Assembly: GCF_004799285.1 (NCBI RefSeq)
Contig: NZ_SSND01000001.1
Coordinates: 1,765,760-1,829,759, forward strand
Length of the DNA stretch: 64,000 bases
From: Aliigemmobacter aestuarii
GTDB lineage: Bacteria > Pseudomonadota > Alphaproteobacteria > Rhodobacterales > Rhodobacteraceae
Reading direction: 5' to 3'
A program made the position numbers and the translations under genes. The notes beneath the pieces were generated by a model that was not told the DNA's origin, searched no databases, and worked only from the letters and a program-made list of their open reading frames with translations. Each line of letters begins with the position of its first letter. The first letter of the stretch is position 1. This document shows positions 54,116 to 64,000 of this stretch, piece by piece.

Positions 54116-55356
<1,241 letters not shown>

Positions 55357-55390
55357 GGACGCATCGCGCTGAAGGTGGTACTTTCCGGAC

Positions 55391-56269
55391 ATGCCGCCCG
55401 ACCCGCTCAGCACGGATTCCGGTTCCCGGAACATTCCCGCCTGGAACCTTTATGGCGAACGGCGGGCTTTTCCGGACGTGCTTCATATTGAAAGGATCAC
55501 CGATCGCGCAGCGGGGCTGGACTGGCGCATCGCCCCACATCGCCATCCGCATCTGCACCAGTTCTTCCTGATCCTCGACGGGGCCGCGAAGGTGACGCTG
55601 GACGGCATCGCGCCGGATGTCGTGCCGCCGTTCCTTCTTTCGGTGCCGCCCGGTGTCGTGCATGGCTTCAGCTTCGCGGCGGGGACCGATGGGCATGTGC
55701 TGACAGTTCCGCTGCAAAGCCTGCCCGAACTGCTGGACGCGGGGGCCGCCCAGGGCACGGCGCTTGGTCGCGTCGGCATTCTGACCGAGATCGGCGCGCT
55801 GGAACCGCTTTTTCGCCGCATCCATGCCGAACACGATGGATCTGCACCCGCGCGAGGGGTGATGCTGCGCGCACTGGCGGCCGAAGTCGCCTGCCTGGTG
55901 CTCAGGGCGCTGGACGGGCCGATGGCGGAAAGCGGCGTCACGACCGATCCCCGGTTTCACCGGTTTCAGGCCGCGCTTAACCAGCATCTGCGGGATGGCT
56001 GGCGCCTTGCGGATCACGCCCGCGCCATCGGGATTTCTGAACGCCACCTGAGCAGGATCTGCCGCGCGGCGACCGGCCAGCCAGCCGCCACCCTGATCGA
56101 GGCGGCGCTGATGCGCGAGGCGTGCCGGCTTCTGGTCTATACGCGCGCATCCATCGCCTCGGTCGGCTATGATCTGGGGTTCGAGGACCCGTCTTATTTC
56201 TCGCGGGCGTTCCGGCGAGTGATGGGCCTTTCGCCGGGCGCCTACCGGGCGGGGTTCGAACGCGACTGA
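55391..56269 (+). CDS. pobR: AraC-family activator, PobR-like
   Basis: A 292-residue regulator, divergent from pobA. The N-terminal cupin domain (about 20-110) has the RIAPHRHPHLHQFFLILDGAAKVTLDG block and PPGVVHGFSFAAGTDGHVLTVP. The C-terminal double helix-turn-helix (about 192-290) has ADHARAIGISERHLSRICRAATGQPAATLIEAALMREACRLLVYTRASIASVGYDLGFEDPSYFSRAFRRVMGLSPGAYR. The name rests on form and place; PobR in several alphaproteobacteria is AraC-type. It probably activates pobA when 4-hydroxybenzoate binds the cupin. Confidence 0.88.
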   Translation: MPPDPLSTDSGSRNIPAWNLYGERRAFPDVLHIERITDRAAGLDWRIAPHRHPHLHQFFLILDGAAKVTLDGIAPDVVPPFLLSVPPGVVHGFSFAAGTDGHVLTVPLQSLPELLDAGAAQGTALGRVGILTEIGALEPLFRRIHAEHDGSAPARGVMLRALAAEVACLVLRALDGPMAESGVTTDPRFHRFQAALNQHLRDGWRLADHARAIGISERHLSRICRAATGQPAATLIEAALMREACRLLVYTRASIASVGYDLGFEDPSYFSRAFRRVMGLSPGAYRAGFERD

Positions 56270-56365
56270 CTGGGCTTTTCAGGACAATCCGCGCGGCCTG
56301 CCGCCCTTGGTCGCCGGGAACGCGGATGCGACATCGGGGAAAGCCCGAAAGCATGCCAGCAGCAC

Positions 56366-56395
56366 CTTGCATCGCCCGCCCGGCTTCCCCACATT
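56366..56395 (+). promoter_or_regulatory. Heat-shock (RpoH-type) promoter of clpB
   Basis: CTTGCAT (56366-56372), a 14-base spacer and CCCCACATT (56387-56395) match the sigma-32 pattern CTTGAAA / CCCCAT closely. It lies 71 bases before the clpB start. Confidence 0.75.
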
Positions 56396-56466
56396 GACCA
56401 TGAGGCCCAAGCCTACCGTGCCTTTCGAGGGCGGGGGCGGGCGGTGCTTGAACAAAGGAGATACCG

Positions 56467-59079
56467 ATGAATTTGGAGAAATTCACGGAACGGTCGCGCG
56501 GATTCCTTCAGGCCGCACAGACGATCGCGATGCGGGAAAGCCACCAGAGGCTGTCGCCCGAGCATCTGCTGAAGGCGCTCATGGATGACGAACAGGGCAT
56601 GGCCGCCAACCTGATCCGCAGGGCGGGGGGCGAACCGCAGCGCGTGGTTGAGGCCCTGACCCAGGCGCTGGCGAAACTGCCGAAGGTTTCGGGCGATGCC
56701 CAGCCGTTCATGGATCCGTCGATGGCGCGTGTCCTGGACGAGGCGGAAAAGCTGGCCAAGAAGGCGGGCGACAGCTTCGTTCCGGTCGAACGCATCCTGA
56801 TGGCGCTGGCGATGGTGAACACCAAGGCCAAGGATGCGCTGGATGCAGGTGCGGTGACGGCGCAGAAACTGAATGCCGCGATCAACGACATCCGCAAGGG
56901 CCGCACCGCCGACACGGCCAGCGCCGAAGAAGGCTATGACGCGCTGAAGAAATATGCGCGCGACCTGACCGAGGCCGCCGAACAGGGCAAGATCGACCCG
57001 ATCATCGGCCGGGATGAGGAAATCCGCCGGTCGATGCAGGTGCTGTCGCGCCGGACGAAGAACAACCCCGTGCTGATCGGCGAACCCGGCGTCGGCAAGA
57101 CGGCGATCGCCGAGGGCCTTGCCCTGCGTATCGTGAACGGCGACGTTCCCGAAAGCCTGCGCAACAAGAAACTGCTGGCGCTCGACATGGGTGCGCTGAT
57201 CGCGGGGGCAAAGTATCGCGGCGAGTTCGAGGAACGACTGAAGGCGATCCTGAAGGAAATCGAGGCCGCCGCGGGCGAAGTGATCCTGTTTATCGACGAG
57301 ATGCACACGCTGGTGGGCGCGGGCAAATCAGATGGCGCGATGGATGCCGCGAACCTGATCAAGCCCGCGCTGGCCCGGGGCGAGCTACACTGCATCGGCG
57401 CCACCACGCTGGACGAATACCGCAAGTATGTGGAGAAGGACGCGGCCCTGGCCCGCCGTTTCCAGCCCGTGATGGTCGAGGAACCGACCGTCGAGGACAC
57501 CATTTCCATCCTGCGCGGGATCAAGGAAAAGTACGAACTCCATCATGGCGTCCGGATTTCGGATTCGGCGCTGGTGGCGGCGGCGACGCTGTCGCACCGC
57601 TATATCACCGACCGTTTCCTGCCCGACAAGGCGATCGACCTGGTGGACGAGGCCGCCAGCCGCCTGCGCATGGAAGTTGACAGCAAGCCCGAGGAGCTGG
57701 ACGCGCTCGACCGGCAGATCCTGCAGATGCAGATCGAGGCCGAGGCGCTGAAGAAGGAAGACGACGCCGCATCGAAGGACCGTCTGGAACGGCTGGAAAA
57801 GGAACTGGCCGATCTGCAGCAGCAATCGGCCGAGATGACGGCCAAGTGGCAGGCGGAACGCGACAGCCTGGAAGCGGCGCGGGACCTGAAAGAGCAGCTT
57901 GACCGGGCGCGCGCCGAACTGGATCAGGTGAAGCGCGAAGGCAACCTGGCCCGTGCGGGCGAGCTTTCCTACGGCGTCATTCCGGGGCTGGAAAAGAAGC
58001 TGGCCGAAGCCGAGGCCCGCGAGGGCGAGGCGCTGGTGTCCGAGGCCGTACGCCCCGAGCAGGTCGCCGAGGTCGTGGAACGCTGGACGGGCATTCCCAC
58101 CTCGAAGATGCTGGAAGGCGAACGCGAAAAGCTGCTGAAGATGGAAGAGGAACTGGGCAAGCGGGTGATCGGCCAGCGGCAGGCGGTCGAAGCCGTGTCC
58201 AAGGCCGTGCGCCGCGCGCGTGCCGGGTTGTCGGATGAAAACCGCCCGCTTGGCAGCTTCCTGTTCCTTGGCCCGACCGGCGTGGGCAAGACCGAATTGA
58301 CCAAGGCGCTGGCGGAATACCTGTTCGACGACGACAGCGCGATGGTGCGGATCGACATGAGCGAGTTCATGGAGAAGCACTCCGTCGCCCGGCTGATCGG
58401 CGCGCCGCCCGGATATGTGGGCTATGACGAAGGCGGGGTCCTGACCGAAGCCGTGCGCCGCCGCCCCTATCAGGTGGTGCTGTTCGACGAGGTGGAAAAG
58501 GCGCATCCGGATGTCTTCAACGTGCTGCTTCAGGTTCTGGACGATGGCATCCTGACCGATGGTCAGGGACGCACCGTGGACTTCAAGCAGACGCTGATCA
58601 TCCTGACGTCGAACCTTGGGGCGCGGGCGCTGAGCGAACTGCCCGACGGTGCCGATCCGGCCCCGGCGCGGCGCGAGGTGGAAGAGGCCGTGCGCGCCCA
58701 TTTCCGCCCCGAGTTCCTGAACCGGCTGGACGAGCAGGTCATCTTCGACCGGCTGACGCGGGCCGATATGGGCGGGATCGTCGAGATCCAGCTGCGCCGG
58801 CTTGAAAAGCGTCTTGCCGGTCGCAAGATCGCGCTTGAACTCGACGAGGCGGCGAAGGCCTGGCTGGCCGACGAAGGCTATGACCCGGTGTTCGGCGCGC
58901 GGCCCCTGAAGCGCGTGATCCAGCGGCAATTGCAGGACCCGCTGGCAGAAATGCTTCTGTCGGGCGACGTGCTGGACGGCTCGACCGTGTCGGTGACGGC
59001 AGGCCCCGGCGGGTTGATCATCGGCGACCGTGTGGTGCCGTCGCGCCGCGACCGGCCATCCGAAGCGGTGGTTCACTGA
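56467..59079 (+). CDS. clpB: ATP-dependent disaggregase ClpB
   Basis: Hexameric AAA+ chaperone that pulls proteins out of aggregates with DnaK, in the cytoplasm. The 870-residue length is typical. It has an N-terminal Clp-N repeat domain (1-145). AAA+ domain 1 has Walker A GEPGVGKT (about residue 206) and Walker B LFIDEMH. A long coiled-coil middle domain (about 405-530) starts in the [21 protein letters not shown] region. AAA+ domain 2 has GPTGVGKT (about 602) and [14 protein letters not shown]. There is no IGF/IGL loop for ClpP, which fits ClpB. The start ATG 56467 has AAAGGAG upstream. A heat-shock promoter precedes it and a strong terminator follows. Confidence 0.97.
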   Translation: MNLEKFTERSRGFLQAAQTIAMRESHQRLSPEHLLKALMDDEQGMAANLIRRAGGEPQRVVEALTQALAKLPKVSGDAQPFMDPSMARVLDEAEKLAKKAGDSFVPVERILMALAMVNTKAKDALDAGAVTAQKLNAAINDIRKGRTADTASAEEGYDALKKYARDLTEAAEQGKIDPIIGRDEEIRRSMQVLSRRTKNNPVLIGEPGVGKTAIAEGLALRIVNGDVPESLRNKKLLALDMGALIAGAKYRGEFEERLKAILKEIEAAAGEVILFIDEMHTLVGAGKSDGAMDAANLIKPALARGELHCIGATTLDEYRKYVEKDAALARRFQPVMVEEPTVEDTISILRGIKEKYELHHGVRISDSALVAAATLSHRYITDRFLPDKAIDLVDEAASRLRMEVDSKPEELDALDRQILQMQIEAEALKKEDDAASKDRLERLEKELADLQQQSAEMTAKWQAERDSLEAARDLKEQLDRARAELDQVKREGNLARAGELSYGVIPGLEKKLAEAEAREGEALVSEAVRPEQVAEVVERWTGIPTSKMLEGEREKLLKMEEELGKRVIGQRQAVEAVSKAVRRARAGLSDENRPLGSFLFLGPTGVGKTELTKALAEYLFDDDSAMVRIDMSEFMEKHSVARLIGAPPGYVGYDEGGVLTEAVRRRPYQVVLFDEVEKAHPDVFNVLLQVLDDGILTDGQGRTVDFKQTLIILTSNLGARALSELPDGADPAPARREVEEAVRAHFRPEFLNRLDEQVIFDRLTRADMGGIVEIQLRRLEKRLAGRKIALELDEAAKAWLADEGYDPVFGARPLKRVIQRQLQDPLAEMLLSGDVLDGSTVSVTAGPGGLIIGDRVVPSRRDRPSEAVVH

Positions 59080-59083
59080 TGCA

Positions 59084-59109
59084 GAAAGGGGGCCGAAAGG
59101 CCCCCTTTC
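59084..59109. terminator. Bidirectional terminator after clpB
   Basis: An 11-bp perfect stem, GAAAGGGGGCC (59084-59094) and GGCCCCCTTTC (59099-59109), with a GAAA tetraloop. It begins 5 bases after the clpB stop and lies between clpB and the convergent FAS1-RTX gene, so it can serve both. Confidence 0.8.
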
Positions 59110-59128
59110 CCTTTGGGCGGCAAGATCT

Positions 59129-60658
59129 TCAGCCGAACAGGAAGTCGGACGCGTCCAGCTGCGATCGGGTCACGCCGTTCAGCACAAGCTGGTCGCCGTC
59201 GCCAAAGTCGATCGTGACGGCGTTGCGCCCGGTCGTGATCAGGCCGCGCAGTTCGGCGAAGCTGTCGACATCGGTGCCCGAAACGTCGATCCTGTCGCGG
59301 CCGTTCTGGAAGTCGACGATGCGGTCGCGGCCATAGTCTTCGGCAAAGACGAAGGTGTCGCGGCCCGTGCCGCCGACAAGGCGATCATTGCCCGCGCCGC
59401 CGTCCACCGTATCGGCGCCTGCGCCACCGCGCACGACGTCACGGCCGTCGCCGCCGCGCACAAGATCGCGGCCCGCATCGCCACCGATCGTGTCGGCACC
59501 CCTGCCGCCAAGCACGACATCGTTGCCGCTGCCCGCGTGGATGCGGTCTGCGTTCGCGCCGCCGTCGATCCAGTCATTGTCGGCGCCTGTGACGATCCGG
59601 CTGGCGCGCGCGCCGTCGATGATGAAGTCGACGTCATTGCTGCCGTTCGATCGCAGGATGTTGGCCGGGATCAGCACGCCGTCGATGACATGAACGATGC
59701 CGTTCGCGGCCTGGATGTCGGTCGCTATCAGCGAGGGGTTGGGGATCTGCGGATCGGCATCGACCAGCTTGGTACCGTTCCGATCCAAGGACGTACCTAG
59801 CAGCGTGGCGATGGAATCCGTCGCCAGCACCTGCGAGGATTGCAGCGATTCCGGTGCGACGTGATAGGTCAGGATATCGGTCAGCAGCGGGATCGGATCC
59901 TCGCCGCCCGACAGCAGCGTCAGCGCACGCACCAGATAGCCGAAGGCGGCCTCTTCGCTGCCACCCTTGAAGCCAAGCGCGCGGGCAAGGCCCAGGAAGG
60001 CGGCATCGTTCGGGGCAAAGGCCGTCAGATCGGCATCCGGATCGTTCAGCGCACCGGCCAGACCGGCGGCCTGAACCGCGGCCAGCAACAGATCGAAATC
60101 GGCGCCGTTGCGGTCGAACGCCCCGGAAGAGGCCACGATCCCGGCGATCGTCGGCGCGTCGTTGCCCGGCAGGTCGATGGGCAGCAGCACGCGGTCGATC
60201 ACGTGGATGATGCCGTTGTCCGCGGTGACGTTCGTCTGGATCAGCGAGGGGTTCAGAAGATCGGGTTCCTTGTCGACCAAGGTGACCCCGTCCGGGGCGA
60301 AGGTGGCGCCATTCAGCGTCGGCACCTCGTCCAGCGCGGCGACCTGGGCCAGCGTCTTGGCCCCGGCCGAAACGTGATAGAGGATCACGTCGCGGATGGT
60401 TTCGGCGGTCAGGTTGGTCGTCAGGAAGGTGGTGACGGCGGCTTCGTCGGTCAGGCTGCCGGTATAGCCCAGATCCTTGGCCAGCTGGGCAAAGGCTGCG
60501 TCCGTGGGCGCAAAGACGGTCAGGTTCGACGACGGGTCGGCGAGCGTGGAAACAAGCGAGGTGCTGAGGGTCGCGTCGACATAGGTAAGTGCGTTCACAA
60601 GAATGTTGAACCGCGCGTCGCCAAGCGCGATGCCGGCGATGGATGTGGTGCTGATCAC
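59129..60658 (-). CDS. Secreted protein with two FAS1 (fasciclin) domains and RTX repeats
   Basis: A 509-residue protein with no Sec signal. Two FAS1 domains (about 8-150 and 160-330) each carry the pair of conserved blocks: [15 protein letters not shown] and LYHVSAG in the first, LTAFAPNDAAFLGLA and YHVAPESL in the second, each ending in NGIIHVID / NGIVHVID. RTX nonapeptides follow (about 355-430, GGDGRDVVRGGAGADTVDGG type), then the RTX end FVFAEDYGRDRIVDFQNGRDRIDV. FAS1 domains mediate adhesion; RTX implies type I export and calcium binding. A dual-function adhesin is likely. No secretion genes adjoin. Confidence 0.88.
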   Translation of the reverse strand: MISTTSIAGIALGDARFNILVNALTYVDATLSTSLVSTLADPSSNLTVFAPTDAAFAQLAKDLGYTGSLTDEAAVTTFLTTNLTAETIRDVILYHVSAGAKTLAQVAALDEVPTLNGATFAPDGVTLVDKEPDLLNPSLIQTNVTADNGIIHVIDRVLLPIDLPGNDAPTIAGIVASSGAFDRNGADFDLLLAAVQAAGLAGALNDPDADLTAFAPNDAAFLGLARALGFKGGSEEAAFGYLVRALTLLSGGEDPIPLLTDILTYHVAPESLQSSQVLATDSIATLLGTSLDRNGTKLVDADPQIPNPSLIATDIQAANGIVHVIDGVLIPANILRSNGSNDVDFIIDGARASRIVTGADNDWIDGGANADRIHAGSGNDVVLGGRGADTIGGDAGRDLVRGGDGRDVVRGGAGADTVDGGAGNDRLVGGTGRDTFVFAEDYGRDRIVDFQNGRDRIDVSGTDVDSFAELRGLITTGRNAVTIDFGDGDQLVLNGVTRSQLDASDFLFG

Positions 60659-60751
60659 GATGGGGTGCTCCAGTTGATGTGACTTTTCGGGGAAAAGGGG
60701 CGTTGGCTGGGGCTACCCATGCAGTTCGTAAGAACCGCCCCGCCGCACTGG

Positions 60752-60780
60752 AAAAAAGGGCGGCCCCGAAGGACCGCCCC
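60752..60780 (-). terminator. Strong intrinsic terminator of the FAS1 gene
   Basis: On the minus strand the stem GGGCGGTCC, loop TTCG and GGGCCGCCC (one T-G wobble) ends in TTTTTT. The very stable C(UUCG)G loop and T-run make this a textbook terminator for the gene at 60796. Confidence 0.88.
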
Positions 60781-60795
60781 AACATTTGAATCCGA

Positions 60796-61278
60796 TTACA
60801 TCGGCGGCATGATGACGGCGTCGATCACGTGGATCACGCCATTCGAGGCTTCGACGTCCGGAGCCGAGATGGTGGTGCCGTTGATCTTCGGCCCGCCTTC
60901 CAGGGTGATCGTGACTTCGGCGCCCTGGACGGTGGCGGCCTTCATGCCTTCGGTCAGGTCGGTCGACATGACCTTGCCGGGCACGACGTGGTAGGTCAGG
61001 ATCGCGGTCAGCTTGTCCTTATTCTCGGGCTTCAGCAGGTCTTCGACGGTGCCCGCGGGCAGCGCGGCGAAGGCGGCATCGGTCGGGGCGAACACGGTGA
61101 ACGGGCCTTCACCCTTCAGCGTGTCGACAAGGCCCGCGGCCTGAACGGCGGCGACCAGAGTGGTGAAGCTGCCCGCGCCGACGGCGGTGTCGACGATGTC
61201 CTTCGAGTGGTCGGCGGCGAAAGCCGGAGCGGCCAGCATCGTCGAGGCGGTCAGGGCAAGAAAGGTTCTGCGGATCAT
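60796..61278 (-). CDS. Secreted single-domain FAS1 protein
   Basis: A 160-residue exported fasciclin protein. From ATG 61278 the signal peptide [21 protein letters not shown] is cut near AFA-AD. The FAS1 domain has [39 protein letters not shown] and the second block [13 protein letters not shown], ending with [14 protein letters not shown]. It is a paralogue of the FAS1 units in the FAS1-RTX gene just downstream, but exported by Sec instead of type I. The longer frame to 61434 is rejected as the signal peptide defines the start. Confidence 0.92.
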   Translation of the reverse strand: MIRRTFLALTASTMLAAPAFAADHSKDIVDTAVGAGSFTTLVAAVQAAGLVDTLKGEGPFTVFAPTDAAFAALPAGTVEDLLKPENKDKLTAILTYHVVPGKVMSTDLTEGMKAATVQGAEVTITLEGGPKINGTTISAPDVEASNGVIHVIDAVIMPPM

Positions 61279-61390
61279 GTGTGTCGTCTCCCGTTTGTGT
61301 CTGGCGCGGTGTTGCGCCCGATCGAGGGGGATTACGGCCCACTGCCGCCGTGGATCAGGATCAAAAGCCCGAGGGTCCGGCTTGACGGAA

Positions 61391-61418
61391 AAAGCCCGCG
61401 CACTAAGCCGCGGGCTTT
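61391..61418 (-). terminator. Terminator of the DUF302 gene
   Basis: A 10-bp stem, AAAGCCCGCG (61391-61400) and CGCGGGCTTT (61409-61418), around an 8-base loop. On the minus strand it runs into TTTTTCCG, so it ends transcription from the gene at 61478. Confidence 0.78.
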
Positions 61419-61477
61419 CTGCATTTCCAGTCAACCTTGCGTGATGCGAGTTGAACCGACGTGACCCGAACCGGCCG

Positions 61478-61915
61478 TCATTCCAGCATCAGTGCCTCTT
61501 TCACGATCCCCGAAAGAAGGTCCTGCACCGGTGCCATGCTGCCGGTGTAGGCGCGGTGGCCCACGGTGATCGTGCCCGGCTGGTCGGCCATTTCATAGAC
61601 GAAGATGCCGTAGGGGCAATGCTGGACGTTCGTGATGTCGGCCTCCATCACCTGCCGGCTGACGCTGGCCGAGCAGAAGGAAAAGATATCGGCCTGCGTG
61701 AACAGCACCTTGTCCGAACCCACATCGGCGCGGGTGCGTTCCAGCATTTCGCCCGTATGGCTGACGTGGTCGATCACCAGTCCCGCGCCCACGATCGCGC
61801 TTTCCACGGCAAAGGCCACGTTGTCGAAGGAATCCTCGACGACATAGGTGACGGGGGCCTCGTCCGCGGCGGCGGGGATGGCCAGCAGGCAAATGGCAGC
61901 GGCAAATCTCAACAT
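61478..61915 (-). CDS. Periplasmic DUF302 domain protein
   Basis: A 145-residue exported protein from ATG 61915, with signal [19 protein letters not shown]. The DUF302 fold is seen in [71 protein letters not shown] and TVGHRAYTG. Two Cys (in FCSA and HCPY) could form a disulfide or bind metal. The family's function is unknown. It is divergent from msrP. A longer frame to 61978 would overlap the msrP leader and lacks the signal at its front. Confidence 0.85.
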   Translation of the reverse strand: MLRFAAAICLLAIPAAADEAPVTYVVEDSFDNVAFAVESAIVGAGLVIDHVSHTGEMLERTRADVGSDKVLFTQADIFSFCSASVSRQVMEADITNVQHCPYGIFVYEMADQPGTITVGHRAYTGSMAPVQDLLSGIVKEALMLE

Positions 61916-62080
61916 CGCATGTCCTCCTGATGCCGGGACAGCTAGCCCGGCGGTGCGCCGTCGGACCAGATGCCCCATTGCCGCATGTTACAGTCCCGTG
62001 CCACGAAAGTGAGAGAAGTTTTCTTGGCCAGCGCCGCAATACGCGCCATGTTTTCATCGGGTAACGACGGAGGTTTCGGG

Positions 62081-62995
62081 ATGCCGGTGAAATCAGGATT
62101 GAAATGGTCGGATGTCACGCCCCGATCGGTCTGGATGAATCGCCGCGCGCTGATGATCGGCGCGGGTTCGGCCCTGGTCGCGGGCCCGGCCCTTGCCCGT
62201 ATCGACGCGGCCCCCAGCCGCTATTCCACGGATGAAACCCCGAACACGCTGGAAGAGATCAGCAGTTACAACAATTTCTATGAATTCGGGTTCGACAAGG
62301 GCGACCCGGCCCGCAACGCGGGCGGCCTGACCATCGACCCGTGGTCGGTCACGGTGGACGGGCTGGTCGACCGGCCGGGCAACTATAATCTGGGCGACCT
62401 GATCAAGGACGCCCCGCTTGAGGAACGCATCTACCGGTTTCGCTGTGTCGAGGCCTGGTCGATGGTCATTCCCTGGATCGGGTTCGAACTGAGCCACATC
62501 CTGGCAAAGGTCGGCGTGCAGCCGGGCGCCCGCTATGTCGCCTTCGAAACGCTTCTGCGCCCGTCTGAAATGCCCGGCCAGCAGCGCGACAACTTCCCCT
62601 GGCCCTATGTCGAGGGGCTTCGGCTGGACGAGGCGATGCATCCGCTGACCATCATGGCGACCGGTCTTTACGGGGACGAACTGCCCCGGCAGAACGGGGC
62701 GCCGATGCGGCTGGTCGTGCCGTGGAAATACGGGTTCAAGTCGATCAAGTCGATCGTCCGCATCAGCCTGACTGCGGAACAACCGCCGACCACCTGGAAC
62801 AAGCTGCAACCGTCCGAATACGGCTTCTATGCCAATGTGAACCCCGGCGTCGATCATCCCCGCTGGAGCCAGGCCAGCGAACGCCGCGTCGGCGGCGGCT
62901 TCCTTGCGCCGCGGATCGATACGCAGATGTTCAACGGATATGGTGAAGAGGTGGCGCATCTTTACGCCGGTCAGGACCTGACGGTCGATTTCTGA
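62081..62995 (+). CDS. msrP: Periplasmic methionine sulfoxide reductase, catalytic subunit MsrP
   Basis: Molybdopterin enzyme that repairs oxidised methionine in periplasmic proteins, using electrons from the quinone pool through MsrQ. The 304-residue protein from ATG 62081 has GGAGG 8 bases upstream. A Tat signal is present with twin Arg21-Arg22 ([12 protein letters not shown]) and cleavage near residue 39. The molybdenum ligand Cys122 sits in [27 protein letters not shown] blocks and [18 protein letters not shown] [20 protein letters not shown] follow in family order. It overlaps msrQ by one base (TGATG). Confidence 0.95.
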   Translation: MPVKSGLKWSDVTPRSVWMNRRALMIGAGSALVAGPALARIDAAPSRYSTDETPNTLEEISSYNNFYEFGFDKGDPARNAGGLTIDPWSVTVDGLVDRPGNYNLGDLIKDAPLEERIYRFRCVEAWSMVIPWIGFELSHILAKVGVQPGARYVAFETLLRPSEMPGQQRDNFPWPYVEGLRLDEAMHPLTIMATGLYGDELPRQNGAPMRLVVPWKYGFKSIKSIVRISLTAEQPPTTWNKLQPSEYGFYANVNPGVDHPRWSQASERRVGGGFLAPRIDTQMFNGYGEEVAHLYAGQDLTVDF

Positions 62996-63591
62996 TGGAC
63001 AGGGTCAACGCGCTTTTGCGCAGGCTGCCCGTCGGGGCGGTCTACCTTGCGGGGGTGCTTCCCTTCGTGTGGACATTCGGGCGCGGGTTGACCGGCGGCC
63101 TGGGCGTCGATCCGGTGAAGGCACTGGAGCAGGCGCTTGGCCTTTATGCCCTGCAGTTCCTTGTCGCGGTTCTGGCGGTCACACCGCTGCGCCGTCATCT
63201 GGGGCTGAACCTGCTGCGCTTTCGCAGGGCGCTTGGCGTGCTGGCCTTCCTCTACATGGCTTTGCATCTTCTGGTCTGGGTCACGCTCGACCTGCAATTC
63301 CGCTGGGCCGAGATTGGCGCGGATCTGGTGAAACGGCCCCATATCGTCGTGGGCATGGCAGCCTTCCTTCTGGCGCTGCCTCTCGCACTCACATCGAATG
63401 ACGCCGCGCTGCGCCGCCTCGGGGGCCTTGCCTGGCGACGGCTGCACCGACTCACCTATGTCGTTCTGCCGCTCGGGGCGATTCACTTCGTCATGCTCAG
63501 CAAAACATGGGCTTTGGAGCCGCTGGCCTATCTTGCGGCCGCGATCCTGCTTCTGGTGCTGCGACTCAATCCACGCCGCGCCGCGGCGTGA
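62995..63591 (+). CDS. msrQ: Heme-binding membrane subunit MsrQ
   Basis: Inner-membrane heme b protein that passes electrons from quinol to MsrP. It has 198 residues with about six hydrophobic helices. Conserved His in FLYMALHLLVWVTL and WRRLHRLTYVVLPLGAIHFVML fit heme ligation as in the ferric-reductase-like family. The RRHLGLNLLRFRRALGVLAF block is typical of MsrQ. The stop lies in a CACGCCGC/GCGGCGTG hairpin (63572-63590), followed by a second stem. Confidence 0.93.
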   Translation: MDRVNALLRRLPVGAVYLAGVLPFVWTFGRGLTGGLGVDPVKALEQALGLYALQFLVAVLAVTPLRRHLGLNLLRFRRALGVLAFLYMALHLLVWVTLDLQFRWAEIGADLVKRPHIVVGMAAFLLALPLALTSNDAALRRLGGLAWRRLHRLTYVVLPLGAIHFVMLSKTWALEPLAYLAAAILLLVLRLNPRRAAA

Positions 63592-63596
63592 GTTGC

Positions 63597-63625
63597 GGCC
63601 CGTCATCGGGCCCCTGATCATTTTG
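63597..63625 (+). terminator. Terminator of msrPQ
   Basis: GGCCCG (63597-63602) and CGGGCC (63607-63612) around TCAT, then CCTGATCATTTTGTTG. The short stem and T-rich tail suit an intrinsic terminator that keeps msrPQ transcripts from the rRNA promoter region. Confidence 0.55.
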
Positions 63626-63732
63626 TTGCGCTTCCTGGGGGTCAACTTGTGGCGAAAATTGCGCCAAACCCAAGATGTTGAGCAATTTTACGGAAGGCCG
63701 AAAAAATTGTCATCGACCTGTCGTTTTTTCTC

Positions 63733-63761
63733 TTGCGGCCCCCGAACGCCTTCCGTAAATA
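63733..63761 (+). promoter_or_regulatory. Putative rRNA operon promoter
   Basis: TTGCGG (63733-63738), an exact 17-base spacer and TAAATA (63756-63761) lie about 115 bases before a boxA-like signal. An AT-rich stretch with A- and T-runs just upstream (63690-63731) could act as an UP-like element. It fits the start of a stable RNA transcript. Confidence 0.6.
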
Positions 63762-64000
63762 CCGCCTCACCGAAGCGAACGGCACGGTGGAAACGCCGGA
63801 CGGAAGCTGCGGAAATCTGGAGGCAAGGCGGACAGGGTACGCTAGGTGACTGGCGGCTCGGTTTTGTTTGTCCCACGCTCTTTGACATTGATGGATGATG
63901 AAGGGATATGCGGGCGGTTTGGTCGTTTCGACGATCGGACGTTTTGCATATCGGTCCACTAGGGGAAGTATCCTCGATGATGTGGATGTCAGCTTCACGT
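63762..64000 (+). ncRNA. Leader of an rRNA operon, running off the right edge
   Basis: The segment holds GCTCTTTGACATTG (63877-63890), a boxA-like antitermination signal common in alphaproteobacterial rrn leaders, then a stem with GATATGC (63905-63911) and GCATATC (63946-63952) such as RNase III cuts. The closing GATGTGGATGTCAGCTTCAC looks like sequence seen shortly before 16S genes in Rhodobacteraceae, from memory. No protein gene fits the 409 bases after msrQ. The 16S gene itself should start beyond base 64000. Confidence 0.6.

Overview
The window is GC-rich, densely packed chromosomal DNA from an alphaproteobacterium, most likely a member of the Rhodobacteraceae. The grounds are protein sequence style, the homogentisate gene set with a DUF2783 gene, serC-serA with a structured leader, a TRAP-linked pobA, and an rRNA-type leader (CTCTTTGACAT boxA-like signal) at the right edge. 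No phage, insertion sequence, CRISPR array or tRNA gene was recognised. Most genes sit in short operons with ATGA, GTGA or TGATG overlaps.

Layout. 1-13.8 kb: trhO (cut by the left edge), the pncA-pncB NAD-salvage pair, a PiT phosphate transporter, an arfB/phosphotransferase pair preceded by a striking 18-codon ORF with an over-long Shine-Dalgarno and a terminator, a YhhQ-type transporter, an MFS-mepA-esterase-like operon, a thioesterase, YggT, recQ and yaaA. 13.8-24.6 kb: tspO, an orphan hybrid histidine kinase, and the alpha-2-macroglobulin/pbpC envelope pair. 24.6-32.6 kb: a divergent homogentisate cluster. A MarR regulator, maiA and a thiolase lie on the minus strand; hmgA, fahA, an MBL-fold protein, a small membrane protein, an FAD monooxygenase and a DUF2783 protein lie on the plus strand. 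A palindrome lies exactly between the -35 and -10 of the hmgA promoter. 32.6-37.9 kb: a metallophosphoesterase, serA and serC, divergent serB, and a GNAT gene. 38.2-44.6 kb: a secreted RTX protein, the qmcA/NfeD pair, pyrF, a ROK kinase, cutC and one unrecognised gene.

44.6-51.0 kb is a seven-gene minus-strand operon: GntR regulator, ADP-ribosylglycohydrolase-family enzyme, PfkB sugar kinase, and a PotD/B/C/A-type ABC importer. It reads as an uptake and breakdown route for a ribosylated compound and is the best candidate here for an undescribed catabolic system. 51.1-56.3 kb holds pobA plus a dctPQM TRAP importer, with a divergent AraC-type pobR across a 25-bp palindrome. 56.3-61.9 kb: clpB behind a heat-shock promoter, a FAS1-FAS1-RTX fusion, a one-domain FAS1 protein and a DUF302 protein. 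62.1-63.6 kb: msrPQ, then a strong promoter and rRNA-operon leader running off the right edge.

Functionally the window joins NAD, serine and pyrimidine housekeeping with aromatic catabolism (homogentisate to fumarate and acetoacetate; 4-hydroxybenzoate to protocatechuate), envelope maintenance and secreted calcium-binding proteins. All calls come from reading sequence and remembered family features; no database search was run.
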